Part shown: in pieces, positions 1 to 9,221 of the stretch
Numbering within the stretch: the stretch's first letter is position 1
How the letters are laid out: each line of letters begins with the position of its first letter
Source of the DNA: Wolbachia endosymbiont (group E) of Neria commutata
GTDB lineage: Bacteria > Pseudomonadota > Alphaproteobacteria > Rickettsiales > Anaplasmataceae
Assembly (NCBI RefSeq): GCF_964026735.1
Contig: NZ_OZ034692.1
Coordinates: forward strand, 310,001-374,000
Reading direction: 5' to 3'
DNA: 64,000 bases
Translations under genes and position numbers: made by a program
The notes under the pieces: model-generated
Databases searched by the model: none
Told to the model about the DNA's origin: nothing
The model's input: only the letters and a program-made list of their open reading frames with translations

Positions 1-824
1 CGGACGTTTCTCTATTAAAGTTTGTGCTTTATTCCACACTTCTTCTTCTATTATTGCTTCGTGTATTCCCTGGTAGCACTTATCTTTATGTTTTACCTTT
101 CCTATGTATGTTAAATTTGTTATTATTGCCCGTACTGCTGCTGTTCCAAACAATCTTCCTCCTTGTATTCCTGATTACATAGGCGTATTTTTGTTCTATA
201 TTCCTGGTTATTTAACTCTTTAGTTAGTAGAGTCATTGATTTCAGCTCAATAAATCTTTTAAAAATATGCTTTACTACCTCTGCTTCCTCTTCGTTGATT
301 ACCAGCTTCTTATCTTTTGCATCATATCCAAGTGGTACAGTTCCTCCCATCCATAGCCCTTGTTGTTTGGACATTGCTATTTTATCTAGTACTCGTTCAA
401 TTATCACTGCCCTTTCCCACTGAGCTTGACCTGCAAGAATCGTTCGCATAAATCTTCCCATCGATGTATCCAGGTCAAATGGCTGGGTTACTGCTATCAA
501 CCTAATTCTATGTTTCCTTAACAACTTGCCAATATCTTCTCCGTCATCTGTATCTCGTGATAACCTATCAAACTTGTATACTACCACACAGTCTACTTCT
601 CCTTTCTTGATGTCACAAAGTAGTTCACTAATCGCTGATCTTTTTAGATTTTCTCCTGACTTACCATTATCATCGTACTCCTTTGGTAATATTATAAATC
701 CTTGTTGCTTTTTGATATATTCTTCACATACCATCCTTTGCGCCTCTAAACTGTTCAAGATTTGTTCAGGATCACTTTTTTTAGATTTTCTTGTATATAT
801 TGCACATCTTATTTCTTTATCCAT
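1..824 (-). pseudogene. Large serine recombinase, frameshifted and cut by the window edge
   Basis: This is a site-specific serine recombinase of the type used as the integrase of prophage WO. The N-terminal resolvase domain is clear: an AIYTRKS catalytic-serine motif near residue 10, then VVYKFDRLSRD and an E-helix. A recombinase domain follows (GLWMGGTVPLGYDA, about residue 155). Around positions 140-200 the frame changes. The original frame stops at 123, while the -1 frame continues with a typical recombinase stretch (GGRLFGTAAVRAI, then TYIGKVKHKDKCYQGIHEAI) to the window edge. The start at 824 has GAGG upstream. A group II intron remnant lies immediately upstream. As it stands the protein would lack the C-terminal DNA-binding part, so integrase activity is unlikely unless the slip is a sequencing error. 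Confidence 0.85.
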
Positions 825-831
825 TATTTCC

Positions 832-2177
832 TCATACTCTTGCTAGATCTTTCCTACTGCTTTTCAAGTGAATATGAGGAAGAGACGCCGTTCTATGATT
901 ACTCATATTGGTTTTCTCTTCCTCTATTCCCAAACCCGGCGTGCACCTTTCGTTATGCACCGGGCTTTCCAATGTTTCAGACGCGTAGTCTGGGTAGCGT
1001 AGCTTAACCAAATCGTGACGTTCTACTTTAATATCCGCCATCAGCGTGACATTCATCCACCGATACCTCGATCTGTTCTCTATTTTCCGCCAGTAGCGTT
1101 TATAAAGAACTCTCTGTGAGGTGTAAGGATTTTTCTTCTTCAACCATCGCCACAGCCTATCCCACACATAGTGATCAAGAGCTGTAAAAACACGTTTAGC
1201 GTTATGACAATGGCGATAAAAGTTTCCCCAACCCCGTATAAGTGGATTAATCATGCTAATGACCTCTTCCATAGAGAGATGAGAATATTTCCGTAGGGTT
1301 TTCTGCTTGATTTGGTACCGAAAGTCTTTAATTTTTTCTTTCGGTATTTCGATTCGAGACCAATATCCCCAACGATCATCCCACCTTAGGCGTATGCGGT
1401 GACTAAGGAATGTAAATCCTTCATCCAGACGCGTCACTTTGGTCTTTTCTTCAGAAAGGGACAATTTTAAGTCCTTGAGAAGAGTGTCCTTGAGACGTGT
1501 CTTTTCGCGCATAGCGTCCTCTTGTGTACCAGTTACCAAAATGACAAAGTCATCTGCATAACGGATAGGAAGATAGACTGGACGCCCAGCTTTGCGCTCA
1601 AGGTGACGAAATATTCGCAATGCATCTCCAGGGCGTTTATAAGGAAGGCCATTTTTCTGTACTGGATACTTTACATACCGACCATATGAGTTTTCAATAT
1701 TTGATAAACTAATATTGGCTAAAAGTGGTGATAAAATGCCTCCTTGTGGCGTTCCTTTTTGGGCTTTATGGTATACACCACCCTCAAGAATGCCGGCTTT
1801 CAAAAATGCTTTGACTAAACGGCATACTTTGTTATCTTTGACTCAACGTCTCAGATTACTCATGACATGACTGTGATAAATATGGTCAAAACATCCTTTT
1901 ATATCCCCTTCAATGACCCATTGATAAGGTGCCTCTTGTAAACTTTTACAAGTAGCTTTCGTTGGACGTATAGCGTTACGAATATGCTCAATAGCATCTC
2001 TGCAGGCTTTCTTTGGGCGAAAACCATAAGATACTACTAGAAATTCAGCCTCGAAAATTGGTTCAAGGAAGTGAAGAACAGCAGCTTGGACAATGCGATC
2101 TTTAGACTCCACGTGTAGAGTTTACGTTGTTTGGCAAGAAGCCAAGATTTGTCGTCTTGATAAATGAAGTCCATCAT
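832..2177 (-). pseudogene. Group II intron reverse transcriptase/maturase, broken
   Basis: RT/maturase of the lower intron. Pieces seen: a short N-terminal piece starting MDFIYQDDKSW (about 2174), a piece at 1843-2112 with the RT finger motif YGFRPKK, and a piece at 832-1803 with QGGILSPLLANI, the catalytic YADD box and a domain X/maturase region (NPLIRGWGNFYRH). An in-frame TGA separates the last two (LRR*VKDN at about 1843-1845). The first two are in different frames and the region normally carrying RT0/RT1 is missing, so there has been a deletion. The reading frame also runs through the domain V hairpin. Not expected to be functional. Confidence 0.85.
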
Positions 2178-2745
2178 TTGTTTCACCTACTAATAATAAT
2201 CTCTACAAAACATCTGTTCCCCTTCGCCATGTAGTTGGCTTTCCCAACCTCAGACTACTACGAGAACTCCGCCCTCCTTTATTGCCATCACTCGACTCCG
2301 AAGAGCTAGCCGAATCTGTTTACCAGACCTGGCAGCAATAAAGAAGTTCCTGCGTTCCAATAAACAACCTACGGACCCTTAGGTGGTCTGCTTTACCCCT
2401 GAGTGACCCTGCCGTCTTACAAATCATGAGTAAGTAAAACGTCATACCCTAAATCGGATATGCCCAGAATAGTTTTGGCAGCTACTCCAGATCTCTCACT
2501 TTTCCCTCCGCTGTACCGTTATCAAGAATTCTCAATAAGGGTTCGAAATTAAATACAGAGGCATCCAACACAGACTTTGTACTTCCTCGCCATAGGTCCT
2601 GTGGTAGCCCCGCAATCAGGTATACAGCCCAATTTCAGGACATTTAAGATCGCCCGGCTATTTCCCATCAAAACTCCCGGATCAAGAGTCTTGACTAGCG
2701 ATCCCCTTCCATCTATGCTCATGTCATAGAGGGGTAACATCTTTA
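862..2745 (-). mobile_element. Degenerate group II intron between DUF2924 and the recombinase gene
   Basis: The element contains a broken maturase ORF followed by a domain V-like hairpin and a domain VI-like stem (GAGGAAGAGA near 910-925 pairing with TCTCTTCCTC near 866-876). It lies between the DUF2924 stop (2754) and the recombinase start (824), two genes that are usually adjacent in WO. The 5' region (about 2180-2745) has no convincing ORF and looks like structured intron RNA, but I did not find a clean GUGYG start, so the 5' boundary is approximate. Confidence 0.7.
926..970 (-). ncRNA. Group II intron domain V hairpin (lower intron)
   Basis: Read on the minus strand this stretch folds as a long stem, AGCCCGGTGCA with TGCACGCCGGGTT, capped by a GAAA-type loop. 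It is the expected size and place for catalytic domain V, just before a domain VI-like stem. The maturase ORF overlaps it. Confidence 0.65.
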
Positions 2746-2753
2746 GTTACCGG

Positions 2754-3292
2754 TCATTTATTAGCTAGATCATCTTTACCTCCCTTAATTTTATAAGACT
2801 TAGACGATCGAGCGCAGCGCACGCCAAAAAGTTTTGGCCCATTATAGCTCATTCCTGTTATTTTCCCTGCTATTGCTGACAGTGATGTAAATAATTGCCC
2901 TTCATATATAAACCCCATGTTACTAGAATGTCATGGTATTTCCCATTGTACTCTTTGATAAGCTTTGTCCCTGCCAGAAGTTCATCACCACTTACCTTTT
3001 TACCTTGTTCTGCTCGATCAGCTAGAGAGTTGAGCTTTCTTTCTTCCTCCTTAGATAATTTTCCATATTCTATCTCCTGCATCCTGTATGCTATTTTATC
3101 TATCAAATATTTCTTATAATATGGCGGTGCTTCTGATGGAAAATACTTCTTCCATACCTTACGTAACTCTTGTGCTGTTTTTCCAAACAAAGATGAAATC
3201 TCTTGTTCTACAGATTGATTCATTGTCTCCCCATTTTTGTTTTTAATTGCGTGTTCTCTGTACTCATGAATTTCCATTTTCCTACTAGCCAT
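2754..3292 (-). pseudogene. DUF2924 family phage WO protein, C-terminal frameshift
   Basis: Small protein of the DUF2924 family, commonly found beside the serine recombinase in WO and other alphaproteobacterial prophages; function unknown. The family pattern is visible: SVEQEISSLFGKTAQELRK, a YYKKYLIDKIAYRMQE helix, and LLAGTKLIKEYNGKYHDI. At about 2905-2915 the frame shifts. The original frame ends at 2870, whereas the next frame continues with the typical C-terminus FIYEGQLFTSLSAIAGKITG and NGPKLFGV to a stop at 2754. The usual start for the family would be the Met at about 3223; 3292 is the longest start. Confidence 0.75.
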
Positions 3293-3617
3293 AGCTGCTT
3301 CTGAAAGAAATGAGATCTTCTGTAACTGCTACTCTTACCTTCTCACTTACAAATATTACATCTATTCCTGACTTCCAAAATTCCCTGAGTAGGTTTACTT
3401 GATCTTTAAACTCTTTTGCTAAATCCTCTGGTGAATATACATACATTTTTTCAATTCTACCTTTCGCTATTTTATATCTTAAGCTCTCCAGCTCAGCTTT
3501 ACCGATGAATTCATTTTCCTCCAATAAATTATGTCCTTCCTTGATAATCCTATTTTTCAACTCTTCAATTTGTTTCCTTTGCTTTTTTGATACGATATAT
3601 AAACCTACTACTTCCAT
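3285..3617 (-). pseudogene. Serine recombinase N-terminal domain fragment (downstream copy)
   Basis: About 110 residues that align by eye with the resolvase N-terminal domain: VGLYIVSKKQRKQIEELKNR, then the EEDFIDDGYSG-like region (EENEFIGKAELESLR) and the YVYSPEDLAKEFKDQVNLL helix followed by IDVIFVSE. The candidate catalytic Ser is in IVSKKQR. It ends without a recombinase or zinc-ribbon domain. Its first 124 bp are duplicated immediately upstream (3618-3741). This is a relic of a second recombinase, different from the one at the window edge. Confidence 0.6.
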
Positions 3618-3741
3618 CAGCTTTACCGATGAATTCATTTTCCTCTAACAACTGATGTCCATCTTTGATAATCCTATTTTTCAACTCTTCAATTTGTTTC
3701 CTTTGCCTTTTTGATGCGATATATAAACCTACTATTTCCAT
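3494..3741. repeat. 124-bp tandem direct repeat
   Basis: 3494-3617 and 3618-3741 are head-to-tail copies beginning CAGCTTTACCGATGAATTCA and ending in TTCCAT, differing at a handful of positions. The unit encodes the start of a serine recombinase domain and shifts the frame at the junction. Confidence 0.9.
3565..3741 (-). pseudogene. Serine recombinase N-terminal fragment (upstream duplicated copy)
   Basis: Starts MEIVGLYIASKRQRKQIEEL and is nearly identical to the start of the 3285-3617 fragment. It leaves the recombinase frame after about 45 residues because the tandem duplication unit (124 bp) is not a multiple of three. It overlaps the downstream copy. Confidence 0.6.
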
Positions 3742-4232
3742 TTGATCCCCCACGTTTACTTCACTTTTTCATTCATGAAACTTGCTGTTGTCAAAGACAA
3801 AACCTCTTTTTCTACAGATTGTTTTTTAAAACATAAGCTCATATGAATTTACTTTCCCTCCTTTTTTAAAATTTGTACTGTCTGCTACTTAGCTCTACTA
3901 ATTCGGTGCTATCTTTATATGCTAACTCGTTGCTATCTTCATATTCTATCAACTCCTCCACTATCTCCTCAAATTTTCCCATATAAGCTACATCCATTGG
4001 TCTATATCCCTTATAATCTCTGACATCTACATCACCTCCTGCCTCCAGTATTGCTCTAACATTTTTTAATTCACTCATAATTACAGCTTGGTGTAGTGGC
4101 GTTCTTCCTATATGACTTTTAGCATTAACATTTGCTCCAGCGTTGATTAGTGCCCTTACTTTACCTGTACAGCTCATCATGCTTGCTAAGTGTAGTGGTG
4201 TATATCCTTCATAATCAGTGGCATTAACATTA

Positions 4233-5212
4233 GACCCCCTGCGAAAAGGTAGAAAGTAGGTAAAAACGACTAAAAAGCATGTAAAATGAAAGTTTTAGGA
4301 GAGGGAAGATGGCAATAAGTTACGTAAAAATAGCAAGAACACCATATATTTTTAGACAATTGACAGGGCTCACAACATCTGAATTTGAAAAAATTGTGGC
4401 AAAAGTGCGTCCAGAGTGGGAAAAAATGGAGGCGAAAAAGAAATGTCACGGAAGAAAATCGCATGTTGAGGAGCTAGAAGACAGGATTTTATGTGTTCTA
4501 ATTTATTACAGAACGTACATAACGCATCCATTTTTAGGGTTTTTGTTTAATTTGCACAACTCAAATATTTGCCGACTTTTTAAGAAAATGTAGCCATTAT
4601 TGGCCAAAAAAATTACTATAAAAAAGGATAGAACGCTGACGCCAGAAAGGATTTTAAAAATTTTAGCAGACGTCACGGAGCAACCGATACAGCGGCCGAA
4701 AGACAGCAAAAAACGTAAGAAAAGTTATTCCGGAAAAAAGAAAGCAACCACAATAAAAACCGAAATTGTGATCGAGGGAAATGGGCAAATTCTGTCGATT
4801 TCGAAGTCGCATAGAGGTCGAATGCATGATTTTCGCATAAGGAAACAGGAAAAATTGTTGGCCAAAGATAGCATAAAATATGCCGATTCTGGGTATCAAG
4901 GTTGGCAAAAACTGCAGAAAAACGTTGTGATTCCGTACAAAAAACACCGTAAAAAGCCACTAACGGAGGAGCAAAAGGAGCATAATCGGAAGCTGGCATC
5001 GTTCAGGATGCGTGTGGAAAATAAGATTCGCGAGATAAAAATCTTCAAAATAATGTCAAATGTTTACCGCAATTTTCAGAAGAAATACAACATGAGATTT
5101 AATATTATAGCAGGAATTGTGAATTTGAGGCATAGTTTTTAATAATTTTTGGGCTGGGGATTTCTTACCAGATTTTATCAGCAACTTGCTTCACGTTGTT
5201 TCGCAGGGGATC
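4233..5212 (+). mobile_element. IS5-like insertion sequence, copy 1 (980 bp)
   Basis: Ends are GACCCCCTGCGAAA at the left and its complement TTTCGCAGGGGATC at the right (one mismatch to the family end). TA dinucleotides flank both sides (4231-4232, 5213-5214), consistent with a TA target. It carries one broken transposase gene and has the same length as the copies at 20443 and 23876. Confidence 0.9.
4309..5142 (+). pseudogene. IS5-like transposase with an internal TAG
   Basis: DDE transposase of about 277 codons. The N-terminal half (MAISYVKIARTPYIFRQLTG) is a helix-turn-helix region; the second half has the DDE-type signatures TEIVIEGNGQILSISKSHRG, YADSGYQGWQ and a C-terminal VENKIREIKIFK helix. 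Codon 95 is TAG (4591-4593) where the intact copy at 61189-62022 has GAG. It is therefore two ORFs (4309-4593 and 4600-5142), and the second has no obvious ribosome site. Copies 2 and 3 share this stop. Confidence 0.9.
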
Positions 5213-5675
5213 TATTGCTACCCGCCTCTATCATTGCACTCACACTTCCTACTTTCCCACTGAGTGCAGCAGAATGTAATGGTGTTTTTCCTTCATTATT
5301 CTTCGCGTTAACATCTGCTCCTTTTTCTATTAGCAGTTTTACTCTTTCATAATCAGAAAATCTTGCTGCTAAATGTAGTACAGTTTCGCCACTCTCATCT
5401 TGTTCATTAATTCCATGAAATGAGTTTGCTAATAATTCTTGAATTCTTTTGTCTAATTTACTCATGATTACCCTCACAAAATTGCCTCTTTCAACAGCAG
5501 CTTTTTTTCTTTTATTTACTGCTATTATTTTATTATATTCCATCAAAAAGCGAAAAGCAAGTTATTTTCACAATTAGGGAGTGCGCGCTAATACTTTTTT
5601 AATATATATTAGGATATTGTTATATATTATTAACATATTGAATAAATGATATTTTAGCTGAAAAAACCTTTGACT

Positions 5676-6008
5676 ATGGAAGACAAATATCCTATTTCTA
5701 GAAATTTGGTGGATCTTATGAGTAAAATTTGTGGTAAAACTTACATTGTTGATGAAGTTGCAAAAAAATTATCTATCAAGAAAGCTACTGTAGATGAAAT
5801 ATACGATGCTATCCTTGATGTTGCGAAATGCGCTTTATCTGACGGATATAGGCTTAATCTGCAAAAAATTGGCACTTTACATACTGTAGATCGCAAAGAA
5901 AGAAAATCACGTAATCCACAGACCGGTGAGCTTATGACTATACCACAACATAAAGGAATCAAATTCAGCATAAGTGAAGCACTAAAAGAATCTATCAACG
6001 AAACATAA
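5676..6008 (+). CDS. HU/IHF-family DNA-binding protein
   Basis: About 110 residues with the histone-like fold: an N-terminal helical pair (VDEVAKKLSIKKATVDEIYDAI) and a beta-arm region with the family pattern IGTLHTVDRKERKSRNPQTG followed by KGIKFSISEALKE, as in HU and IHF. Such proteins bend DNA in the nucleoid or assist recombination and packaging. It is the only intact plus-strand gene in the prophage segment and ends convergently, overlapping the end of the tail-associated ORF by a few bases. The ATG at 5676 is preferred to an upstream TTG. Whether it belongs to the phage or the host cannot be told from sequence alone. Confidence 0.8.
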   Translation: MEDKYPISRNLVDLMSKICGKTYIVDEVAKKLSIKKATVDEIYDAILDVAKCALSDGYRLNLQKIGTLHTVDRKERKSRNPQTGELMTIPQHKGIKFSISEALKESINET

Positions 6009-6426
6009 CAATTGATTGTGTGTTTTTCCAAGGCCGATTCAAATGCTTATGTTCGTGCCATAAAACTACACCCGGATAAAATACTATAATATGGTTTTCT
6101 AGCTCATGAATTGGATCATCTTGTTTTGGATCTGAATTATTTTCACAGCTAACGTAGTATTCTGTTAAATTAGATTCTGTAATTTTCTGATCAGTAAAAT
6201 TCTCTGCCTTGTAGTGATAGGTAACGCTGAATCTTTCTAAAATTGGCGTGTATTTAAAATTCCAAATTTGTTCAGAAAGCTTGCTACTCCCTAAAGTAAA
6301 TTTATCTCCTACTTCCTCATTATAGCAAACAGGTAGGCAGGCATTGACGTCTCCAAGATTCCAGCTATCAGATAACACTATTTGTGCTTTAGAAAATTTA
6401 ATTGCTGGCAATACACTTTGTGGCAA
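5995..6426 (-). CDS. Phage WO tail-associated protein, possibly part of tail protein I
   Basis: About 143 residues with no domain I recognise; rich in aromatic and polar residues, as in tail fibre or tail-tip proteins. It lies directly downstream of tail protein I and in the same reading frame, separated only by one TAG (6451-6453) and a stretch reading YNFKALYPLPQSV. There is no ATG near its beginning; the best start is a TTG. It is either a separate gene with a weak start or the C-terminal part of a longer tail protein cut by a nonsense mutation. Confidence 0.5.
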   Translation of the reverse strand: MPQSVLPAIKFSKAQIVLSDSWNLGDVNACLPVCYNEEVGDKFTLGSSKLSEQIWNFKYTPILERFSVTYHYKAENFTDQKITESNLTEYYVSCENNSDPKQDDPIHELENHIIVFYPGVVLWHEHKHLNRPWKNTQSIVMFR

Positions 6427-6450
6427 AGGATAAAGGGCTTTAAAGTTATA

Positions 6451-7155
6451 CTATAGGTGATCTCGCTCATATATACCATTATAGTTCTTTGTATGTGGAT
6501 CTGTTTCTCCAAGTATTGCAACATCTAATCTATACAGATCATTACTTAACGCTTGCTCATAATGAAAACGAAATGTACTAAATTTAAAAGTTGGATTCGA
6601 AACTTTCAGCTCAAATGAATTCTTCCGACCAAACGACAACACTGGCCCATCTTTTTCAACCTGAATTCCAGAGTAATCAGACAATATACTTCCAAAAGGA
6701 CTTTCATCCAGTATGAACCTTTGAATATTGTAGTGATTATTAAAAATCCTCATTAACCTGGATCTTGCTGGCAACGAAAGCTTTGCTAGCTCTACAACCG
6801 TATCAACGAAAAAATCATTTGGCACATCCTTTATACCTACTTGCAGCTCAAAAAAGTGTTTGCCAGGTGGCTCTTCAATAATCGAAATATCTTCTATATT
6901 TGCCCATTTCAGCGCTATTTTTAATGATGCAGGTGTTCCCCTTAATCTTTGAAACTTTACTCCTTCACTTACTGCTTTCTTTTTGTCTTTTACCCACGAC
7001 AAAACTTCTCCAAGCCCATATTCCTCAATTAGCCATGGTAGTGTTTTTTCTTGAAGGCTGAATTTCAACCCTCTTACACAATTTGGATCAACTTTGTAAT
7101 CAACTGCATCTACTAATGCTTGCTCTAGTTTTGATCTGTTTGGAGGTAACAACAT
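6451..7155 (-). CDS. Phage tail protein I (baseplate, P2 gpI family)
   Basis: Baseplate/tail-tip protein. The N-terminal part matches the gpI family: MLLPPNRSKLEQALVDAVD, LPWLIEEYGLGEV and a GTPASLKIALKWANIE segment. It overlaps the stop of the upstream J gene by one base (start at 7155), so the two are probably translated together. Gene order W-J-I is that of P2-like baseplate operons. The C-terminal part is WO-specific. A single TAG ends it while the frame stays open downstream. Confidence 0.85.
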   Translation of the reverse strand: MLLPPNRSKLEQALVDAVDYKVDPNCVRGLKFSLQEKTLPWLIEEYGLGEVLSWVKDKKKAVSEGVKFQRLRGTPASLKIALKWANIEDISIIEEPPGKHFFELQVGIKDVPNDFFVDTVVELAKLSLPARSRLMRIFNNHYNIQRFILDESPFGSILSDYSGIQVEKDGPVLSFGRKNSFELKVSNPTFKFSTFRFHYEQALSNDLYRLDVAILGETDPHTKNYNGIYERDHL

Positions 7156-7961
7156 TAATTTTTACCCATTAATTCGACTTTTAAGTTATCTAAACAAGAA
7201 CATTCATTGCCTTCAACAGTAACATCTATACTTGGTTCTACTAGTTCTATATTTTGTATTCCTTCCACAAAAAGACTGGCTATTATCCACGATCTAGTTA
7301 TATCCCAACCTAAACCTTTGGATGACTCAAACTTTTCAATCAATTGTCTTTTAGCTGCTTCAATAATGTCTTGTGGTGTCATAGGATGAATGCTAATTTT
7401 GGCATAAATGTCTATAGGAATAATCTTGCAGCTAACAACTTCGACTGTATCGGTTAGAACACGAACATCATCCCTATTAACTTGTTTTCTTACAGTATCC
7501 AGAAGCTCTTCTGAAGGCACTCCATCTTTAGATAATATTGAAATTTGTACACTTCCTGGTATTAGCGATTCAACTAGTGCATCCTTAACTCTGATATCAG
7601 TTGAGAGTGCATAAAAGCGATAATGTTCCTTACTGCCTCCAGTGCTCCAGCCAACTATTTTAGCTTTAACCCTTTTTCTAAAACGCTCATCATCTTCCTC
7701 ATCTTTTCGCTCAACGCCATAAAATTCAGCTAAGTGATCAAGGTCAATTCCTGTTGCAAAACGGAGCAGATTTGCTTTTGCTGCTTCATTAATCCTCTGT
7801 CTTAGCAAAAGCTCTCTCCAGGCCGCTATTTCTAAAATTTTTATTGCCGGATCAGTTTCTGTCAGTGCTGAAAACGTTGGATCACGATGTATCAATTCTT
7901 CTTTCATCCTGGATAAGATCTCCTCATAGCTCAGCTTTTCAATAACATTAGGTGTCTGCAT
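7155..7961 (-). CDS. Baseplate assembly protein J (P2 gpJ family)
   Basis: 268 residues with the gpJ-type N-terminus (YEEILSRMKEELIHRDP, ETDPAIKILEIAAWRELLLR) and the DLDHLAEFYGVER signature, followed by RKRVKAKIVGWSTGGS. J forms the wedge of the contractile-tail baseplate. It sits two bases downstream of W and abuts I. Length is slightly shorter than P2 gpJ. No lesion seen. Confidence 0.9.
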   Translation of the reverse strand: MQTPNVIEKLSYEEILSRMKEELIHRDPTFSALTETDPAIKILEIAAWRELLLRQRINEAAKANLLRFATGIDLDHLAEFYGVERKDEEDDERFRKRVKAKIVGWSTGGSKEHYRFYALSTDIRVKDALVESLIPGSVQISILSKDGVPSEELLDTVRKQVNRDDVRVLTDTVEVVSCKIIPIDIYAKISIHPMTPQDIIEAAKRQLIEKFESSKGLGWDITRSWIIASLFVEGIQNIELVEPSIDVTVEGNECSCLDNLKVELMGKN

Positions 7962-7963
7962 TT

Positions 7964-8299
7964 CTAAACAATTATTCCACTAATATTTATGAATTTGCCT
8001 TCTGGAAGATAAATGCCTTCCAAATTCAGTATTACTCTTCCTTCTTTTACCTCTGTAATTTTTACTTTTTCAAGTTTAAATCTTCTTTCCCATTTTTCTA
8101 GAGCCTCTGCTACAGCCGCATAGAGTTCCAAAGAACAGTCTCTATTTATTGGTTTATCAACTAACTCAAGCAACCTTGAACCATAATCTCTGTGCATAAT
8201 ACGTGATCCTGTCGGAGTGGTTAAGATATCAACTATGGATTGTTTTAGATGATCTAACCCTTCCAACTCCTTTCCAGTTCTTGCATCCGTCCCTTTCAT
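7964..8299 (-). CDS. Baseplate protein W (gp25-like lysozyme family)
   Basis: 111 residues. The family motif region is seen: SIVDILTTPTGSRIMHRDYGSRL, NRDCSLELYAAVAEALEKWE and a C-terminal strand pair ending ISGIIV. Members form the inner baseplate of contractile tails and are homologous to T4 gp25. Immediately upstream of J. Start ATG at 8299. Confidence 0.9.
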   Translation of the reverse strand: MKGTDARTGKELEGLDHLKQSIVDILTTPTGSRIMHRDYGSRLLELVDKPINRDCSLELYAAVAEALEKWERRFKLEKVKITEVKEGRVILNLEGIYLPEGKFINISGIIV

Positions 8300-8334
8300 T
8301 CGTAAAAGCTTTATTGATGTTTTTTAAGATAAAA

Positions 8335-8871
8335 TTAAGAAAGTAGCTCCACTATTTTTCTCTGAGTTCTTTGTTCTTGATTAGGCCTTACTTCTTTTCC
8401 TTCTAGATGCCTTAATGTGCTCATCGCTAGGTCTAGTGGCATAAGTCCATTAAATTTCTCTTTGATATAAGGATCTGCACCTTTTTCTAGTAATAGTCTA
8501 ACGCCCCTTATATCACCTTCCATCGCAGCTTTGTGTAATGGCGTAAATCCAGTTGTAGATTCAATGGCATTAACATCTGCACCTTTCTTTATTAAGATTT
8601 CTTTTACTTCATGACAACTTCTTCCCATAGAATAATGCAAAAGTGTTGTTTTATTAGTATCCCCATAATTTACATCTACTAAGTTTCCTACTAAAAACTC
8701 TAGAATCTCTGTGTTGCAGTGCTTTACTGCAATATATGCTATATGAGCATAATTATCAACTGGATTTCTGTCTGCCCAAAAAACGGCTAAAACTTTACTA
8801 CTACTTAAGCAAAATACACATAGAGTGCAATATACTGTAGATAGTATGACTTTTTTCAAATTACTTGCCAT
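8335..8871 (-). CDS. Ankyrin-repeat protein with signal-peptide-like N-terminus
   Basis: 178 residues. The first 30 contain Lys at positions 6-7 and a hydrophobic run (VILSTVYCTLCVFCLSS) ending SSKVLA, which resembles a Sec signal peptide with a possible cleavage after Ala. Then come about four ankyrin repeats, the clearest being TTGFTPLHKAAMEGDIRGVR and FNGLMPLDLAMSTLRH. It lies inside the baseplate cluster between W and PAAR, a position where WO phages carry an ankyrin gene. A structural role or release to the host are both possible; the signal peptide is my inference. Confidence 0.75.
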   Translation of the reverse strand: MASNLKKVILSTVYCTLCVFCLSSSKVLAVFWADRNPVDNYAHIAYIAVKHCNTEILEFLVGNLVDVNYGDTNKTTLLHYSMGRSCHEVKEILIKKGADVNAIESTTGFTPLHKAAMEGDIRGVRLLLEKGADPYIKEKFNGLMPLDLAMSTLRHLEGKEVRPNQEQRTQRKIVELLS

Positions 8872-8959
8872 TTATACTCCTATTCTTATACCTAAATTTA
8901 TATAAAATCAAAATTTGTTTAATTTTTCCTTACAGTTCATGTATTTCATTTAGCATTTT

Positions 8960-9214
8960 CTAACCTACAAATACATTGCTGCTCCCATTTTTTACCTTGA
9001 ATCCACAGGTAACTAAATCACCAATTCTTGCCACTCCATAATCATTTGCAAACACTGTCCTTGACCCTCCTGTTAAAGTTTTGCCCTCCGTAAAATTATC
9101 TCCTTGGCAACAAATGGATTTTCCATTAACAAAAACATTATTACTTCCACCTATGCAAAAATGTGGTGAAGCTTCTGTGCAATGATCTCCTAAACGTACA
9201 ACTCCTTTGCTCAT
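8960..9214 (-). CDS. PAAR-domain spike-tip protein
   Basis: 84 residues. Begins MSKGVVRLGDHCTEA and carries the PAAR-type glycine-rich repeats with spaced His/Cys residues (HFCIGGSNNVFVNGK, GVARIGDLVTCG) that bind a metal at the tip of the tail spike. It sits just downstream of the baseplate V gene, which forms the spike it would cap. Complete. Confidence 0.85.
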   Translation of the reverse strand: MSKGVVRLGDHCTEASPHFCIGGSNNVFVNGKSICCQGDNFTEGKTLTGGSRTVFANDYGVARIGDLVTCGFKVKNGSSNVFVG

Positions 9215-9221
9215 TTTTCCT

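Larger units (their letters stand above)
3866..5465 (-). pseudogene. Ankyrin-repeat gene split by an IS5-like element
   Basis: The N-terminal part (5213-5465) starts MSKLDKRIQELLANSF with GAGGG upstream and has two ankyrin repeats (GETVLHLAARFSD, GKTPLHSAALSGK). The IS at 4233-5212 interrupts the sequence after IEAGSN. Beyond it the coding resumes with NVNATDYEGYTPLHLA and two more repeats (GRTPLHQAVIMSE, the last degenerate) and ends at 3866. Removing the IS would join the halves in register, giving roughly 200 residues with about four repeats. Ankyrin proteins in WO are candidate host-interaction factors; this copy is disrupted. Confidence 0.85.

Noticed and set aside
2549..2740. 63-codon minus-strand ORF in the lower intron region
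   Set aside because: Lies in the presumed 5' structured RNA of the group II intron, has no recognisable motif and no ribosome site.
4591..4593. Programmed readthrough or recoding of the transposase TAG
   Set aside because: Several unrelated genes here carry TAG, TGA or TAA interruptions, so simple decay explains it; no recoding signal seen.
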